Shown here one piece after another: positions 36,829-45,755 of a stretch of 64,000 bases of DNA. Source of the stretch: Pseudonocardia autotrophica. Lineage in GTDB: Bacteria > Actinomycetota > Actinomycetes > Mycobacteriales > Pseudonocardiaceae. The stretch is taken from positions 62,001 to 126,000 of the forward strand of contig NZ_JNYD01000022.1 of the NCBI RefSeq assembly GCF_000717175.1, read 5' to 3'. Both the position numbers and the translations under genes were made by a program. How positions within the stretch are numbered: position 1 is the stretch's first letter; the number at the start of each line of letters is the position of its first letter. Below the pieces are notes generated by a model, which saw nothing but the letters and a program-made list of their open reading frames with translations, had not been told where the DNA came from and ran no database searches.

Positions 36829-37464
36829 ATGGAGGTGACGGAGCCGCGCACCCGTCGGGGCCGGCCGCCGGTCAGTGAGGAGCGCCGCCGTGCGCAGCGC
36901 CTGGAGATCTCCCGGCATGCGGTCCGGCTGTTCCGGGCGCAAGGCGTGGCGACGACGTCCGGCGAGCAGATCGCGCGGGCCGCGGGCGTCTCGGAGCGCA
37001 CCCTGTGGCGCTCGTTCCGCAGCAAGGAGAGCTGCGTGGAGCCGCTGCTCTCGCAGTCCCTGGAGGCCTTCCAGGCCGTGCTCCGCACCTGGCCGCGCGG
37101 CGTCGCGCTCGCCGATCACCTGCGCGAGCGGTACACGGTGGTGCCGGAGGACTCGCGCGCGGACCTCGACGCCGTGCTCGCCGTGGTCCACCTGACGCGC
37201 GACGAGCCCGCCCTCCGTGCCGTCTGGCTGGTGCTGCACGAGCGGGCCGAGACGGCCATCGCCGCCGCGCTCGCCGCGCGGTTCGATCTGCCGCCCCACT
37301 CGCTGGAGGTGCGGGCGCGGGCCGCGGTGGTCAACGCGGCGCTGCGGGTGGCGACGGACGACCTGGCCCGGGCCGCGGCCGAGGAGGGCGCCGACGTGGT
37401 GCAGCGACACCGCGGACTGGTGGCCGAGGTCCTCCGCCTGGTCGATCGGCCCGACGCGCGATGA
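36829..37464 (+). CDS. TetR-family regulator
   Basis: 211 residues; HTH at about residues 25-65 (RLFRAQGVATTSGEQIARAA, VSERTLWRSFRSKESCVEPL). The C-terminal domain is helical. It is divergent from the P450 gene across a palindromic site and is therefore its likely repressor. ATG 36829 follows GGAGGGCGC. Confidence 0.9.
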   Translation: MEVTEPRTRRGRPPVSEERRRAQRLEISRHAVRLFRAQGVATTSGEQIARAAGVSERTLWRSFRSKESCVEPLLSQSLEAFQAVLRTWPRGVALADHLRERYTVVPEDSRADLDAVLAVVHLTRDEPALRAVWLVLHERAETAIAAALAARFDLPPHSLEVRARAAVVNAALRVATDDLARAAAEEGADVVQRHRGLVAEVLRLVDRPDAR

Positions 37465-37553
37465 CCGGTCGGGGTGCACCGACCGGGGCTCCCGCTATCT
37501 CAGGAAGCTTGATACGGTGCCGTGGCGCACCGAAGCGGAACCCCGGAGGACAC

Positions 37554-38417
37554 GTGAACATCGACCGGCTGGTCGCGATCGACGTGCACACCCACGTCGA
37601 GCAGGACGGACACGGCTGCTTCTCGCTGGACCAGGAGCTGATGGACGCCTCGGCGCAGTACTTCCGCGCCGACCAGGACCGCACGCCGACCGTCGCGGCG
37701 ATCGCGGAGCACTACCGCGAGCGCGACATGGCCGCCGTGGTGTTCACCGTCGACGCGGCCTCGGGTACCGGGCACCCGGCGTTGTCCAGCGAGGAGATCC
37801 TCGACGGCGCCGCCGAGTTCCCGGACGTGCTGATCCCGTTCGGCTCGGTGGACCCGCACGCCGGCAAGGCGGCCGTCACGCGGATCCGCACGCTCGTCGA
37901 GCGCGGTGCCCGCGGGTTCAAGTTCCACCCGTCGCTGCAGGCCTTCGAGCCCAACGACCCGAGGTACTACCCGCTGTACGAGGCGATCGCCGAGGCCGGC
38001 GTGCCGGCGCTGTTCCACACCGGGCAGACCGGGATCGGAGCGGGCCTGCCGGGCGGGCACGGGATCAAGCTGCGGTACTCCGCCCCGATGCTGCTCGACG
38101 ACGTCGCCGCGGACTTCCCCGACCTCACGATCGTGATGGCGCACCCGTCCGTGCCGTGGCAGGACGAGGCCATCTCGATCGCCACGCACAAGGCCAACGT
38201 GTTCATCGACCTGTCCGGCTGGCGGCCGAAGTACTTCCCGCCGCAGCTGGTGCGGGCGGCGAACACCATGCTGCGGGGGAAGGTGCTGTTCGGCTCGGAC
38301 TTCCCGGTCATCACCCCGGACCGGTGGCTCGCCGACTTCGCGGACCTGGAGATCAAGGACGACGTCCGGGCGCTGATCCTCAAGGACAACGCCGTGCGGG
38401 TCCTCGGGCTCGGCTGA
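37554..38417 (+). CDS. Amidohydrolase family 2 enzyme (ACMSD-like)
   Basis: 287 residues of the amidohydrolase_2 type: metal-binding HxH in IDVHTHVEQDG, then GFKFHPSLQAFEPND, PALFHTGQTGIG, IVMAHPSVPW and the final Asp in VLFGSDFPVI. Members decarboxylate or hydrolyse small ring or lactone substrates. GGAGGACAC precedes GTG 37554. It runs toward, and stops one base short of, the convergent amidohydrolase at 38418, so the two are not co-transcribed although both belong to the same superfamily. Confidence 0.88.
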   Translation: MNIDRLVAIDVHTHVEQDGHGCFSLDQELMDASAQYFRADQDRTPTVAAIAEHYRERDMAAVVFTVDAASGTGHPALSSEEILDGAAEFPDVLIPFGSVDPHAGKAAVTRIRTLVERGARGFKFHPSLQAFEPNDPRYYPLYEAIAEAGVPALFHTGQTGIGAGLPGGHGIKLRYSAPMLLDDVAADFPDLTIVMAHPSVPWQDEAISIATHKANVFIDLSGWRPKYFPPQLVRAANTMLRGKVLFGSDFPVITPDRWLADFADLEIKDDVRALILKDNAVRVLGLG

Positions 38418-39518
38418 TCACGGCACCCGGTAGAGGGCGCGGGCGTTCCCGCCGGCGATCATCGCGGCGATCCGCCGCACCTCGTCCTCGGCGGCCTGGT
38501 CCTCGGCGACCCAGCCGCCCAGCACCCGGGCGGCGGCGCGGCGGAAGGCGCGGGCCGCGACCAGGTACAGCTCGGGCAGCCCGAAGGCGTCGGAGGAGTA
38601 GAGGAGCCTGCCGAACGGGGCGAGCTCCAGCGCCTCGGCGAGCACCTCGGCCGCGCGGTGCCCGACGTAGGTGGAGGCCAGCCCGACGTCGAACCACACG
38701 TGCGGGAACACCTGGGCCAGCCAGGCCGCCTCGCGGTGGTACGGGTAGCAGTGCAGCAGCACGATCGGCGTGCCCGTGCCCGCCGTGGCCCGGCAGAAGT
38801 CCGTGAGCAGCACCGGATTCGCCCGGTGCAGGTCCTCGTCCGGGTCGCCGAAGCCGGTGTGCAGCTGCACCGGCAGGCCGCGGTCCACACCGCACCACAG
38901 CGCGTGCCGCAGCAGGACCGGATCGGCGAGGCGGCCGCCGGTGCGCGACCACTCCGCGGCGGCGGCCGCGACCTCGGCCGGTGCGGGGCGGCCCGGCGGA
39001 ACGTCGAAGCCGTGCCGGTAGGCCAGGATCGACTTGCACGCGACCGCGCCCGCGGTGCGCCGGGCGAGCTCCTCGACGAGCGCGTCGGCGTAGTCGGCCG
39101 GGCGCACTCCCGACCGCGCGACGTCCTCGGCCACGGCCTCCAGCCGCACGACCTCGGCGACGGGCGCGCCCGCGGCCGTGGACAGCCCGTCGAGCCCGAG
39201 CAGGTCGGCGGCCCGTAGGCCGTGGTCGACGAGCAGGGCGTCCGAGCCGGTGGCGGCGAGCAGCCGACGGGTCGCCACGGGCGCGCCGAGCTCCCGTCGG
39301 CGGGCCAGGTAGTCCGCCGGCGGGGCGTGCCGCGGGAGGTCGAGGACCGGGGCGCACTCGCGGCGCACCGCGAGGCCGAGCATCGAGTCCCACGGGTCGC
39401 CGGCAGGCGCGGGCGCCTCGGTGAGCAGCGCACCGAACGCGGCGGCGTCGAGCTCGTCGGTGACCACGCTGTGGCAGTGATGGTCGACGAGCCGCAGCTC
39501 CTCGGCCCAGGCGGTCAC
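38418..39518 (-). CDS. Amidohydrolase, FluG N-domain-like
   Basis: 366 residues with HxH in LVDHHCHSVV, HTGFGDPDED, VLLHCYPYHREAAWLAQVF, VWFDVGLASTYVG and terminal Asp in LLYSSDAFGLPEL. This is the amidohydrolase type that in eukaryotic FluG/NodGS proteins is fused ahead of a glutamine-synthetase domain. Here the two are separate genes coupled by a four-base overlap (GTGA at 39518-39515). It may cleave or rearrange a gamma-glutamylated intermediate. The GTG start at 39518 is fixed by the overlap. Confidence 0.85.
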   Translation of the reverse strand: MTAWAEELRLVDHHCHSVVTDELDAAAFGALLTEAPAPAGDPWDSMLGLAVRRECAPVLDLPRHAPPADYLARRRELGAPVATRRLLAATGSDALLVDHGLRAADLLGLDGLSTAAGAPVAEVVRLEAVAEDVARSGVRPADYADALVEELARRTAGAVACKSILAYRHGFDVPPGRPAPAEVAAAAAEWSRTGGRLADPVLLRHALWCGVDRGLPVQLHTGFGDPDEDLHRANPVLLTDFCRATAGTGTPIVLLHCYPYHREAAWLAQVFPHVWFDVGLASTYVGHRAAEVLAEALELAPFGRLLYSSDAFGLPELYLVAARAFRRAAARVLGGWVAEDQAAEDEVRRIAAMIAGGNARALYRVP

Positions 39519-40903
39519 CACCGCCACCGGGTGGCGGCGATGATCTCCGCGGCGGTCCGGCCGGCGAAGGTGTCGGCCTCCGCCCGGCGCACGGCGAGCA
39601 GCGTCTCGGTGAGCGCCGGGCCGAAGGCCCCGGTCAGGGCCGGCTCGGCCTCGAACGCCGCGACGGCGGTGGCGAGGTCGGTGGGCAGGCGCTCCACGCC
39701 GAGCCGGGCGCGCTCGTCGTCGGGCAGGCCGGCGGGGTCCGCGTGCACCGGCTCCGGCAGGGTGTCGCCCTCGTCCAGGCCGGCCAGCCCGGCCGCGAGC
39801 ACGCCCGCGATCACGAGGTACGGGTTGGCGGCCTGGTCGAAGCACTTGACCTCGACGTTGGCCGCGGTCGTCTCCTCGCCGTGGGAGCCGGTGACCAGCC
39901 GGACCGCGGCCTCCCGGTTCTCCCGGCCCCAGCAGGCGTAGGCCCCCGCCCAGTGCGAGGGCAGCAGCCGCAGGTAGCTCGCGACGCTGGGGGCGCCGAC
40001 GGCCAGCAGCGCGGGCAGCCGGTCCAGGATCCCGGCGGTGAACGCCTCGGCCTCGGGGGTCAGCCCGAACCGGCCGTCTCCCCCGGAGAAGACGTTGCGC
40101 CCGTCGCGGTCGAGGGAGACGTGCAGGTGGCCGCCGTTGCCGACGCCGGGGTCCGCGACGCTCGGTGCGAAGGAGACCGCGAGACCGTGCCGGGCGGCGA
40201 CCGCGCGGATCGTGGTGCGCACGAGGACGGCGGTGTCGGCGGCCGCGACGGGCGGCTCCGGCGCGACCGACAGCTCGAACTGGCTCGGCGTGTACTCCGG
40301 GTGGAACTGCCGGACGTCGACACCCTCGGCGGCGAGCGCGCGGAGCAGGTCGACGCCGTAGTCCGACAGCTCGACCAGCCGGGTCATGCCGTACGCCGGG
40401 CCGGTCGCGGCGGGCTCCGGCTCGCCGTCCGCGGCCCGGTACACCACCCACTCGACCTCGAAGGCGGCCCGCGCTGTCAGTCCCGCGTCGGCCAGGCGGT
40501 CGACCGTCCGGGCGGCGAGGAGCCGTGCGCAGCCGGGGTGCGGCCCGCCCTCCTGGGTCCACCGGTCCGCGGGCGCCCAGGCCCACCCGGGCTGGGCGGC
40601 GAGGGCGACGAGCCGGTCCAGGTCGGGGAGGAGCCGCAGATCCCCGGTCGGGTTCGCCACCGTGGTGGCGGCGATCGAGTCGTCGACGCCGAACGCGTCG
40701 AACACCGGGGTGGCACCGACGCCCCACGCCGCCGCGTGCTCGAACGCCGCCAGCGGCACGCCCTTGGCCCGGGTGATGCCGGCGGTGTCGACGAAGGTCA
40801 GCGCGATCGCGGCGATCCGTTCGGCGGCCATCCGCTCGACGAGGCTGCGCGCCCGCGCGGCCCGCTCCTCGCGCCCGGCGGCGTCCAGCTGTGCGGTGTC
40901 CAT
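39515..40903 (-). CDS. Glutamine-synthetase-like gamma-glutamyl ligase
   Basis: 462 residues of the GS-I fold: metal/ATP motifs EVEWVVYRA, FHPEYTPSQFELS, PGVGNGGHLHVSL and NVEVKCFDQAANPYLVIAGV are visible. The N-terminal half is more diverged than in true GlnA and the adenylylation-site region is not recognisable. Together with the coupled amidohydrolase this suggests an enzyme that adds glutamate to an amine (as IpuC, PuuA or TdnQ do) rather than housekeeping ammonia assimilation. The amine is unknown. The start ATG at 40903 gives MDTAQLDAAG. Confidence 0.85.
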   Translation of the reverse strand: MDTAQLDAAGREERAARARSLVERMAAERIAAIALTFVDTAGITRAKGVPLAAFEHAAAWGVGATPVFDAFGVDDSIAATTVANPTGDLRLLPDLDRLVALAAQPGWAWAPADRWTQEGGPHPGCARLLAARTVDRLADAGLTARAAFEVEWVVYRAADGEPEPAATGPAYGMTRLVELSDYGVDLLRALAAEGVDVRQFHPEYTPSQFELSVAPEPPVAAADTAVLVRTTIRAVAARHGLAVSFAPSVADPGVGNGGHLHVSLDRDGRNVFSGGDGRFGLTPEAEAFTAGILDRLPALLAVGAPSVASYLRLLPSHWAGAYACWGRENREAAVRLVTGSHGEETTAANVEVKCFDQAANPYLVIAGVLAAGLAGLDEGDTLPEPVHADPAGLPDDERARLGVERLPTDLATAVAAFEAEPALTGAFGPALTETLLAVRRAEADTFAGRTAAEIIAATRWRW

Positions 40904-40983
40904 GCCCGACGATCGTGCCAGCTCGGGGTCGGCGGCCGGGAGGTCCGGCCGCCGCCCCGTCGTCCCCCGGGGCCGGATCGGCC

Positions 40984-41044
40984 GGATCTCAGGAGCGGAT
41001 CTCAGGGCCGGATCTCAGGGCCGGATCTCAGGGCCGGATCTCGT
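40984..41044. repeat. 13-bp tandem repeat (GGATCTCAGGGCC)n
   Basis: GGATCTC starts at 40984, 40997, 41010, 41023 and 41036, exactly 13 bp apart; the inner copies are identical. The stop codon of the methyltransferase gene (41030-41028) lies inside it, and each unit offers a TGA on the minus strand. It looks like slippage growth of the gene's own 3' end. Confidence 0.85.
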
Positions 41045-42074
41045 AGACCGCGTTGAACGCCGTCTCGGCGGCCTTGCGGAACCGGGTGAAGCCGGCCTCC
41101 GCCGCGATCTGCCGGATCGGGAACTCGCCCGCCTGCGCGCCGAGGGCGTAGCCCCCGGGCTGGGAGAGCGCGTTGGGTACGCAGAGGAACGTCGAGCCGC
41201 TGTAGTAAAGCCGGCCGACCGGGTGGAGGTTGTCCGTGACGGTGTCGCCCGCAGCCGGCTCGACGACCATCCAGGTCCCGTCCGGTGCCAGCGCCTCCCG
41301 GACCCGGCGGGCGGCCCCGACCGGATCGCCCATGTCGTGCAGGCAGTCGAACATCGCGACCAGGTCGTACCCGGTGCCGGTGAACTCCTGCGCGGAGGCG
41401 ACCTCGAAGGTCACCCGGTCGGCCACGCCGGCGTCGGCGGTCCGCTTGCGCGCCTCGACGACCGACTCCGCGTGGTAGTCCGAGCCGGCGAACGTGCTGC
41501 GCGGGAAGGCCTTCGCCATCAGCAGCGCGGACTCGCCGAGCCCGCAGCCGACGTCGGCGACGCGGGCACCGGCCTCCAGCTTCGCCTGCACGCCGTCGAG
41601 CGCGGGGATCCAGTTCTGCACCAGCTCCGCGACGTATCCGGAGCGGTAGAAGGCGGCGCAACCGTGGAAGACGTCCTCGTCGTGCGCGTCCCAGGGCACC
41701 CCGGTTCCGGTGCGGAAGCTCTCCGCGATCTTCTCGTCGGCCCGCAGATAACCCAGCACCAGCCGGTACGCCGCGGAGATGTTCGGCCCGTCCGGGTCGA
41801 CGAGGCAGTAGGCCTGCTCCTCGGTCAGCGAGAACTCGCCGGTCCGGGGCTCGTAGGTGATGTAGCCGCCCGCGGCCTGCCCGCGCAGCCACTCGGTGAG
41901 CGGACGCTCGTGGCACCCGGTGCGCGCGGCGAAGGCCGCGGGTGTGGCCGGGCCGTCGGCCAGCGCCGTGTAGAGGCCGAGGCGGTTGCCGACCGCGACC
42001 GATCCGGCGGCGCCCGTGGCGCCGATCTCGGTGACGAAACGCCCGAGGAACTCGGCCACCGTGTCCTGATCCAT
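41028..42074 (-). CDS. SAM methyltransferase with N-terminal winged helix (Rv2258c-like)
   Basis: 348 residues. The N-terminal domain (LTEWLRGQAAGGYITY) is the winged-helix dimerisation part seen in Rv2258c-type methyltransferases. The SAM fold shows ARVADVGCGLGESALLMAK, the SDYHAESV acidic loop, FDCLHDMGDP and APDGTWMVVEPAA. It methylates an unknown small molecule. AAGGAGCAGGG precedes ATG 42074. The stop lies in a 13-bp tandem repeat, so slippage would change little of the protein. It is divergent from the AfsR-like regulator gene, whose ATG is 139 bases away. Confidence 0.9.
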   Translation of the reverse strand: MDQDTVAEFLGRFVTEIGATGAAGSVAVGNRLGLYTALADGPATPAAFAARTGCHERPLTEWLRGQAAGGYITYEPRTGEFSLTEEQAYCLVDPDGPNISAAYRLVLGYLRADEKIAESFRTGTGVPWDAHDEDVFHGCAAFYRSGYVAELVQNWIPALDGVQAKLEAGARVADVGCGLGESALLMAKAFPRSTFAGSDYHAESVVEARKRTADAGVADRVTFEVASAQEFTGTGYDLVAMFDCLHDMGDPVGAARRVREALAPDGTWMVVEPAAGDTVTDNLHPVGRLYYSGSTFLCVPNALSQPGGYALGAQAGEFPIRQIAAEAGFTRFRKAAETAFNAVYEIRP

Positions 42075-42213
42075 CCCTGCTCCTTCCGTCCGCCCGGCTC
42101 GGGTGCCGGTCGACGACGACCGTGCGCCCCCGGGCTTGCACGGGCCTGGCTCCGGCTGTCCGGGCGCTGACAGCACTCCCGCCGCCCGGGCATGCTGTCG
42201 GCGGAGGTGGGGG

Positions 42214-45051
42214 ATGGGCGGCGTGCGCGTCGAGGTGCTCGGGCCGTTGCGCCTGCTCGTCGACGGGACGCCGGTCGAGGTCCCCGGCCCGAAACGCCGC
42301 GCCGCGCTCGCCCTCCTCGCGCTGGCCGGGGGCCGCACCGTGCCGGTCGACCACCTGCTCGACGCCCTGTGGCCCGGCGGCGTCCCCGACTCCGGCCGGC
42401 AGGCCCTGCACACGCACGTCTCGCGGCTGCGCACGCTGCTCGGTCCGGCGGCCGACCGGCTGCGGACCCTGCAGGACGGGTACCGGCTCGAGCTGGCGGC
42501 CGACGAGCTGGATCTCGCGCAGGCCCGGGCGCTGCTGGCCCGGACGAGGGGCCTCGACGACCCGGCGGCCGCTCTTCCGCTGCTGCGACAGGCGCACGCA
42601 CTGTGGCGCGGCCCCGTCCTCGCGGACCTGACCGACGTCCCGCCGATCGCCGTGGCCGTCGAGGAGCAGGAGCGGCTGCGTCAGGAGGTGACGGACGCGC
42701 TGGTCGGCCGGGCCGTGGAGGCGGGCGACGGCGCCGGCGTCCTGGGACAGGCGGCGGCGGCTCACGCGGCCGACCCGCTCCGCGAGCCGGGCGCGGTGCT
42801 GCTGATGCGGGCGCTCGCCGCGAGCGGACAGCCGGCCAAGGCGCTGCGGGTGGGCCGGGAGTTCCGGCGGATGCTGGCCGACGAGACCGGGCTCGACCCG
42901 TCACCGGCGCTCGGCGAGGTCGAGCGGGCCGTCGCGGCCGGGGCGGCCGGGCCCGCTCCCGCCGCGCCCGGACGCCCGACGCCGGCGACCCGGCTGATCG
43001 GCCGCGAGGAGCAGGTGAGCGCGTTGCACCGGCTGCTCTCCGAGGAGCGGCTGGTGACCGTGGTGGGTCCGGGCGGGGTGGGCAAGACCCGGGTCGCGCT
43101 GGAGGTCGCCGGCCGCGGTGAGGCGCCCGTGGTGCTGCTGGCTCCGGTCACCGATCCCGCCGGCCTGCCGCACGCCCTCGCGTCCGCCCTCGACCTGGTG
43201 GTCTCCCGCGGCGACGTCCTGGCCTCCTGCCTGGCACTGCTCGGCGACCGGCCCGGCCTGCTCGTCGTCGACAACTGCGAGCACCTCCTCGCCGGCGCGC
43301 GCGAGCTCGTCGAGGCCCTCCTCGCGGCCTGCCCGCGGCTGTCCGTGCTGGCCACGAGCCGGGAGCCGCTGGGACTGGCCGCCGAGTACACCTACCGGCT
43401 GGCCCCGCTGCCGGTGCCGCAGCCCGGCGGCGAGGTGGCTGCATCGGCGTCGGTCGCGGTGTTCCTCGAGCGGGCCCGCCGCGCCCGGCCCGGGCCGCCG
43501 CCCGGGCCGGCGGAGCTGCGGCTGGTCGCGGACATCGTGCGCCGGCTCGACGGGCTGCCGCTGGCGATCGAGCTCGCCGCGGGCCGGCTGTCCAGCCTGT
43601 CGCTGGCCGACCTGCACGCCCGGCTCGACCGCTCGCTCGACCTGCTCGGCGGTGCGCGGACCGGCGACGCCCGGCACCGCACCCTGCGCGCGACGATCGA
43701 GTGGTCGTACCAGCTGCTCACCGACGACGAGCAGCGGCTGTTCCGCCATCTCGCGCTGTTCGCCGACGGGGCGGACCTCGACACCGCCGAGCAGCTGGCC
43801 GCCGACCTCGGCCTCGGCGGGGACCCCGGCGGCCTGCTGGCCCGGCTCGTCGACGCCTCGCTGCTCGACGCCGACTTCGCCGACGGGACCCGGTACCGGA
43901 TGCTGGAGACGTTGCGCGCCTTCGGCTCCGACCGGTTGGCCGCGGCCGGCGAGGTGCCCGCGGCCGAGGCGCTCCTGGTGCGCTGGGCGGTCGGGCTGAC
44001 CGAGCGGATCCGGGCGGGGCTCGACGGCGCGGACGAGGCCGAGGCGGACGCGACCCTGCGCCGCGAGATCGCGAACCTCCGTGTGGCCTGGCGGCTCGCC
44101 CGACGGCGCGCGGATCTCGACTCCGCGGCGGCGATCGTGGTCGCCCTGTTCGAGGCGATCGGCTACCGCGACCTCGTCGAGCTGCGGGGGTGGGCCGAGG
44201 AGCTCGCGGCCGATCCGGCGCTGGCCGCACACCCCCGCGCGGCCGCGGTGCTGGGCGTCGCGGCGGAGGCGGTCTACCACCGCGGCGACGCGGCCGGCGC
44301 GGAGCGGCTCGCGCGGACCGGCCTCAAGCGTGGCCCGGACCCGGACGACGCCTGGTACGGCCGGATGGCGCTGGCCGTCGTGGCCCTGGCCCGCGGTGAG
44401 TTCGAGGCGACGGCCGAGCACGCGCTGGCCGCGGTCGCGGCCGTCGGGGAGCACCGGGAGTGCCTCGGGATCGCGGCCCTCGCCGCCGCGTACGGGGGCG
44501 ACCTCGACACGGCCCGCGAGCTCAACGGGCGGGGCACGGCGGCCGCGGTGTCCCCGTCGATGCGCTCGTGGGCGGCCTACGTCGCCGGGGAGATCGAGGG
44601 CCTGGCCGGCGACCTCGAGGCGGCCGAGGCCCACTACCGAACGGCGCTGCGCCTGGCCCGCGGCGTCGGCGCGACGTTCCTGGCCGGCGTGGCCAGCGTC
44701 GGGCTGCTCGCGGTACTGGCCCGGGCCGGCCGGGTGCACGACGCCCTCCGCGGCTACACCCGGGTCGTCGACGGCTTCGCGCGCACCGGCAACTGGACCC
44801 ACCTCTGGACCACCCTGCGCAACCTCGCCGACCTGCTGCGCACCCTCGGCGACGACCGGACGGCGGCCCTGATCGACGCCGCCGCCGACCTCGCCCCCGA
44901 CGCGCCCGCCGTCGCCGGGGCCCGGCCCGTTCCGTCGCCCGACGGGCCGGTGCCCGACCGGACGGAGATCCTCCGGCTGGCCCGCGAGGCCGTCACCCGC
45001 GCGGACCGGGTTCAGGCGGCCACCAGCGGCGCCCGCTCCGCCTCGAGGTAG
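42214..45051 (+). CDS. AfsR/SARP-type regulator with BTAD and NB-ARC ATPase domains
   Basis: 945 residues. Residues about 5-95 are the OmpR-like winged helix (GPKRRAALALLALAGGRTVP), about 100-245 the BTAD helical domain (PLREPGAVLLMRALAASGQP), then an NB-ARC/STAND ATPase with P-loop VVGPGGVGKTRVALE at about 284-298 and LLVVDNCEHLL. The C-terminus is TPR-like. Such proteins activate specialised or stress genes in actinomycetes. GGAGGTGGGGG precedes ATG 42214. Its last 40 bases overlap the convergent PIG-L gene. The divergent methyltransferase and the PIG-L/MFS pair are candidate targets by position only. Confidence 0.93.
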   Translation: MGGVRVEVLGPLRLLVDGTPVEVPGPKRRAALALLALAGGRTVPVDHLLDALWPGGVPDSGRQALHTHVSRLRTLLGPAADRLRTLQDGYRLELAADELDLAQARALLARTRGLDDPAAALPLLRQAHALWRGPVLADLTDVPPIAVAVEEQERLRQEVTDALVGRAVEAGDGAGVLGQAAAAHAADPLREPGAVLLMRALAASGQPAKALRVGREFRRMLADETGLDPSPALGEVERAVAAGAAGPAPAAPGRPTPATRLIGREEQVSALHRLLSEERLVTVVGPGGVGKTRVALEVAGRGEAPVVLLAPVTDPAGLPHALASALDLVVSRGDVLASCLALLGDRPGLLVVDNCEHLLAGARELVEALLAACPRLSVLATSREPLGLAAEYTYRLAPLPVPQPGGEVAASASVAVFLERARRARPGPPPGPAELRLVADIVRRLDGLPLAIELAAGRLSSLSLADLHARLDRSLDLLGGARTGDARHRTLRATIEWSYQLLTDDEQRLFRHLALFADGADLDTAEQLAADLGLGGDPGGLLARLVDASLLDADFADGTRYRMLETLRAFGSDRLAAAGEVPAAEALLVRWAVGLTERIRAGLDGADEAEADATLRREIANLRVAWRLARRRADLDSAAAIVVALFEAIGYRDLVELRGWAEELAADPALAAHPRAAAVLGVAAEAVYHRGDAAGAERLARTGLKRGPDPDDAWYGRMALAVVALARGEFEATAEHALAAVAAVGEHRECLGIAALAAAYGGDLDTARELNGRGTAAAVSPSMRSWAAYVAGEIEGLAGDLEAAEAHYRTALRLARGVGATFLAGVASVGLLAVLARAGRVHDALRGYTRVVDGFARTGNWTHLWTTLRNLADLLRTLGDDRTAALIDAAADLAPDAPAVAGARPVPSPDGPVPDRTEILRLAREAVTRADRVQAATSGARSASR

Positions 45052-45755
45052 GACTCCTCGCTCACCCAGGCCGTGTACCGCTCCCGGCCCAGCGCCTCGA
45101 TCAGCCCCGCGGTCTGGGTCGTCTGCGCCGCCAGCGCGCGGACCTTGCGCGCGGCGACCACGGGCGGCAGCGCCAGGTCGATGCTGAGCCGGTCCTGCTC
45201 GACGACCAGCGGGTACCCGGGCTCGTACACGCCGAGCTCGGCGTCGACCCCGGCCCACCGCCGGGCGTGCCGCGCGGGCACGGCGGCGTGCAGCAGCCGG
45301 GTGTGGGGCGGCGCGGCCCGCTCGACGGCGGCGCTCGTCCACGCGGACACGGTCCGGTGGTCGGAGTGCCCGGTGATCCCGTCGGGTCCGAAGGTCAGCA
45401 CGGTGTCCGGGCGGACCTCCTCGACGATCCCGGCGAGCCGGGCGATCGCGACCTCCGCGTCCGCATCGGCGCACTCCCCGTCCCGGTAGTCGAGGAACCG
45501 GTGCTCGCGCACGCCGAGGATCCCCAGGCAGTGGGCCAGTTCGCCGGTGCGCTCCTCGGCCAGCCGGTCCGGCGGCCAGGTCTGCGGGTCGGAGGTCCCG
45601 CGCTCGCCGCGGGTGGCGGTCACGCAGACCACCCGCTGCCCGTGCGCGCGGGCCAGTGCCATGAGGCCGCCGGACAGGTAGGCCTCGTCGTCGGGGTGGG
45701 CCCAGATCCCCAGGACGGTGCCCAGCTCGGCGACGCGATCCGCGGTGGTGATCAT
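45012..45755 (-). CDS. PIG-L-type N-deacetylase
   Basis: 247 residues with the zinc motif AHPDDEAYLSGG near the N-terminus (residues about 19-30) and the second metal motif GITGHSDHRTVSAW, as in MshB and related GlcNAc or amide deacetylases. The substrate is unknown. Its ATG overlaps the stop of the MFS gene by four bases, so the two are coupled; a modified sugar or natural product may be both deacetylated and exported. The 3' end overlaps the AfsR-like gene by 40 bases. Confidence 0.9.
   Translation of the reverse strand: MITTADRVAELGTVLGIWAHPDDEAYLSGGLMALARAHGQRVVCVTATRGERGTSDPQTWPPDRLAEERTGELAHCLGILGVREHRFLDYRDGECADADAEVAIARLAGIVEEVRPDTVLTFGPDGITGHSDHRTVSAWTSAAVERAAPPHTRLLHAAVPARHARRWAGVDAELGVYEPGYPLVVEQDRLSIDLALPPVVAARKVRALAAQTTQTAGLIEALGRERYTAWVSEESYLEAERAPLVAA

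Noticed and set aside
39515..40903. Housekeeping glutamine synthetase (glnA)
   Set aside because: The N-terminal half is diverged, the gene is coupled to a FluG-type amidohydrolase, and no nitrogen-control genes are near.
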